Assembly: GCF_021018805.1 (NCBI RefSeq)
Contig: NC_086254.1
Location: forward strand, 186,001 to 250,000
Reading direction: 5' to 3'
Source: Prinia subflava
Lineage: Eukaryota; Chordata; Aves; Passeriformes; Cisticolidae
DNA length: 64,000 nucleotides
Below the pieces are notes generated by a model. It worked only from the letters and a program-made list of their open reading frames with translations. It did no database searches and had not been told where the DNA came from. Shown here one piece after another: positions 63,201-64,000 of the stretch (position 1 is the first letter of the stretch; each line of letters starts with the position of its first letter). The position numbers and the translations under genes are program-made.

Positions 63201-64000
63201 GATGGAGAGGATGAGCCTTCTTGTGCTAAGGCCAAAGTGTGAAGGAGCTCAGCTCCACCCTCAGCTTTTTTAGTAATGAGACACAGCCAGGTGGGCTGCA
63301 GGGACAACATTCTAGGAAAGGATTCAAGGAATGCAGGATGTTGCAGGAAGAGTGGAAAAGGATCATTAAGCAGGAAGTTGCTCTAAATGTCCTGGAATAT
63401 AGGTAAAAAGGAACTGCTTCATCCTAGCCTTAGGAGGAAGAACCTCAGAGAGGGGAGTTGCCTCCCTTTGGGGGATCTGAGGAGACAAGTTACTGCTGGA
63501 AGCAAACCCTGATGTGGAGAGACCATTTCTTTACCAGTTGATGATGCACAGTCCTGACAATGGAAGGAGGATAAGTCATATCCCCAGAATGGCTGAGACA
63601 GGACTGCTGAAATGTGTGTGAAAAGCAGAGGAGGAGTGCTGGAGAGAGGAGGAATTCCAGCTGTAGCCATTGAAAAATATTTAGGGATAGTTTAGTGAGT
63701 TGCCTTTGAAATGGTGTGAACCCAGACAGCAAAGGATGGATGGCTGCAGCAGTCACAGCACACCAGGAGACAGGATAGCTTTCCCCTCTACTCCACACTG
63801 TTATGGCCAAGTCTGGACACTGTGTTGAACAGACCAAGAGGGAGTTTTACAAACTAGAGTGATCCTGGAGGAGGATATCAAGGTGGTTAGGAACTAATAT
63901 ACATTACAGAAAATGAGTGTGAGGGATGGGTTTGTTTATCCTGAAGAAGGTGAAGAGAGATTTACTGCCCATCAGCTGCCCAAAAGAGGAGATGGAGCCA
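60257..64000 (-). other. MLXIPL first intron (partial)
   Basis: No coding exon of MLXIPL is found here on the minus strand, so this is intron up to the window edge. The T-rich run at 61371-61395 is simple sequence. From about 63800 the text (GTTTATCCTGAAGAAGGTGA) resembles an old plus-strand CR1, at low confidence. Confidence 0.6.

Overview
The window reads as a bird nuclear chromosome, most likely a songbird. It carries CR1 LINEs in both orientations, avian-type ERVL, ERVK-like and ERV1-like LTRs, and an avian-style C2H2 zinc-finger relic. At the right is the conserved gene block BCL7B - TBL2 - MLXIPL, all on the minus strand and in the same order and orientation as in the human Williams-Beuren region (7q11.23).

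Layout: 1-4400 is a higher-order tandem repeat built from a 40-bp unit. 4401-7009 holds nothing recognised except a microsatellite. 7010-8952 is a short LTR element on the minus strand. 8953-10545 is a CR1. 10546-12690 is a tandem array of about 190 bp per unit, interrupted by a solo LTR. 12691-16786 holds old CR1 and LTR debris. 17370-18000 has flotillin-like exon fragments. 18062-18993 is a solo LTR with a perfect target duplication. 19660-20753 is a dead zinc-finger gene. 20781-31106 is a decayed ERVL provirus-like structure with several LTRs nested inside it. 32911-32992 is degenerate interstitial telomere repeat. 33330-34021 is another solo LTR. 35760-36960 is a schlafen relic. 37133-37570 is a CR1, and 37690-38500 is an orphan CpG-rich island.

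Genes: BCL7B (39133-42385) resolves into six exons and a 202-residue product. TBL2 (43064-48043) resolves into seven exons and about 443 residues. MLXIPL/ChREBP (48804-60256) shows 16 coding exons including the stop; its first coding exon lies beyond the right edge. Splice phases agree throughout, so all three look functional. BCL7B is a SWI/SNF (BAF) subunit, TBL2 an ER-anchored WD40 protein, and MLXIPL a glucose-responsive bHLH-Zip transcription factor. They are neighbours by conserved synteny, not members of one pathway.

The left 37 kb contains no recognisable intact gene, including BAZ1B, which follows BCL7B in mammals. The sharp switch from a dense gene block to satellite, telomere-like repeat and nested ERVs suggests an old subtelomeric or rearrangement boundary. 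That is an inference.
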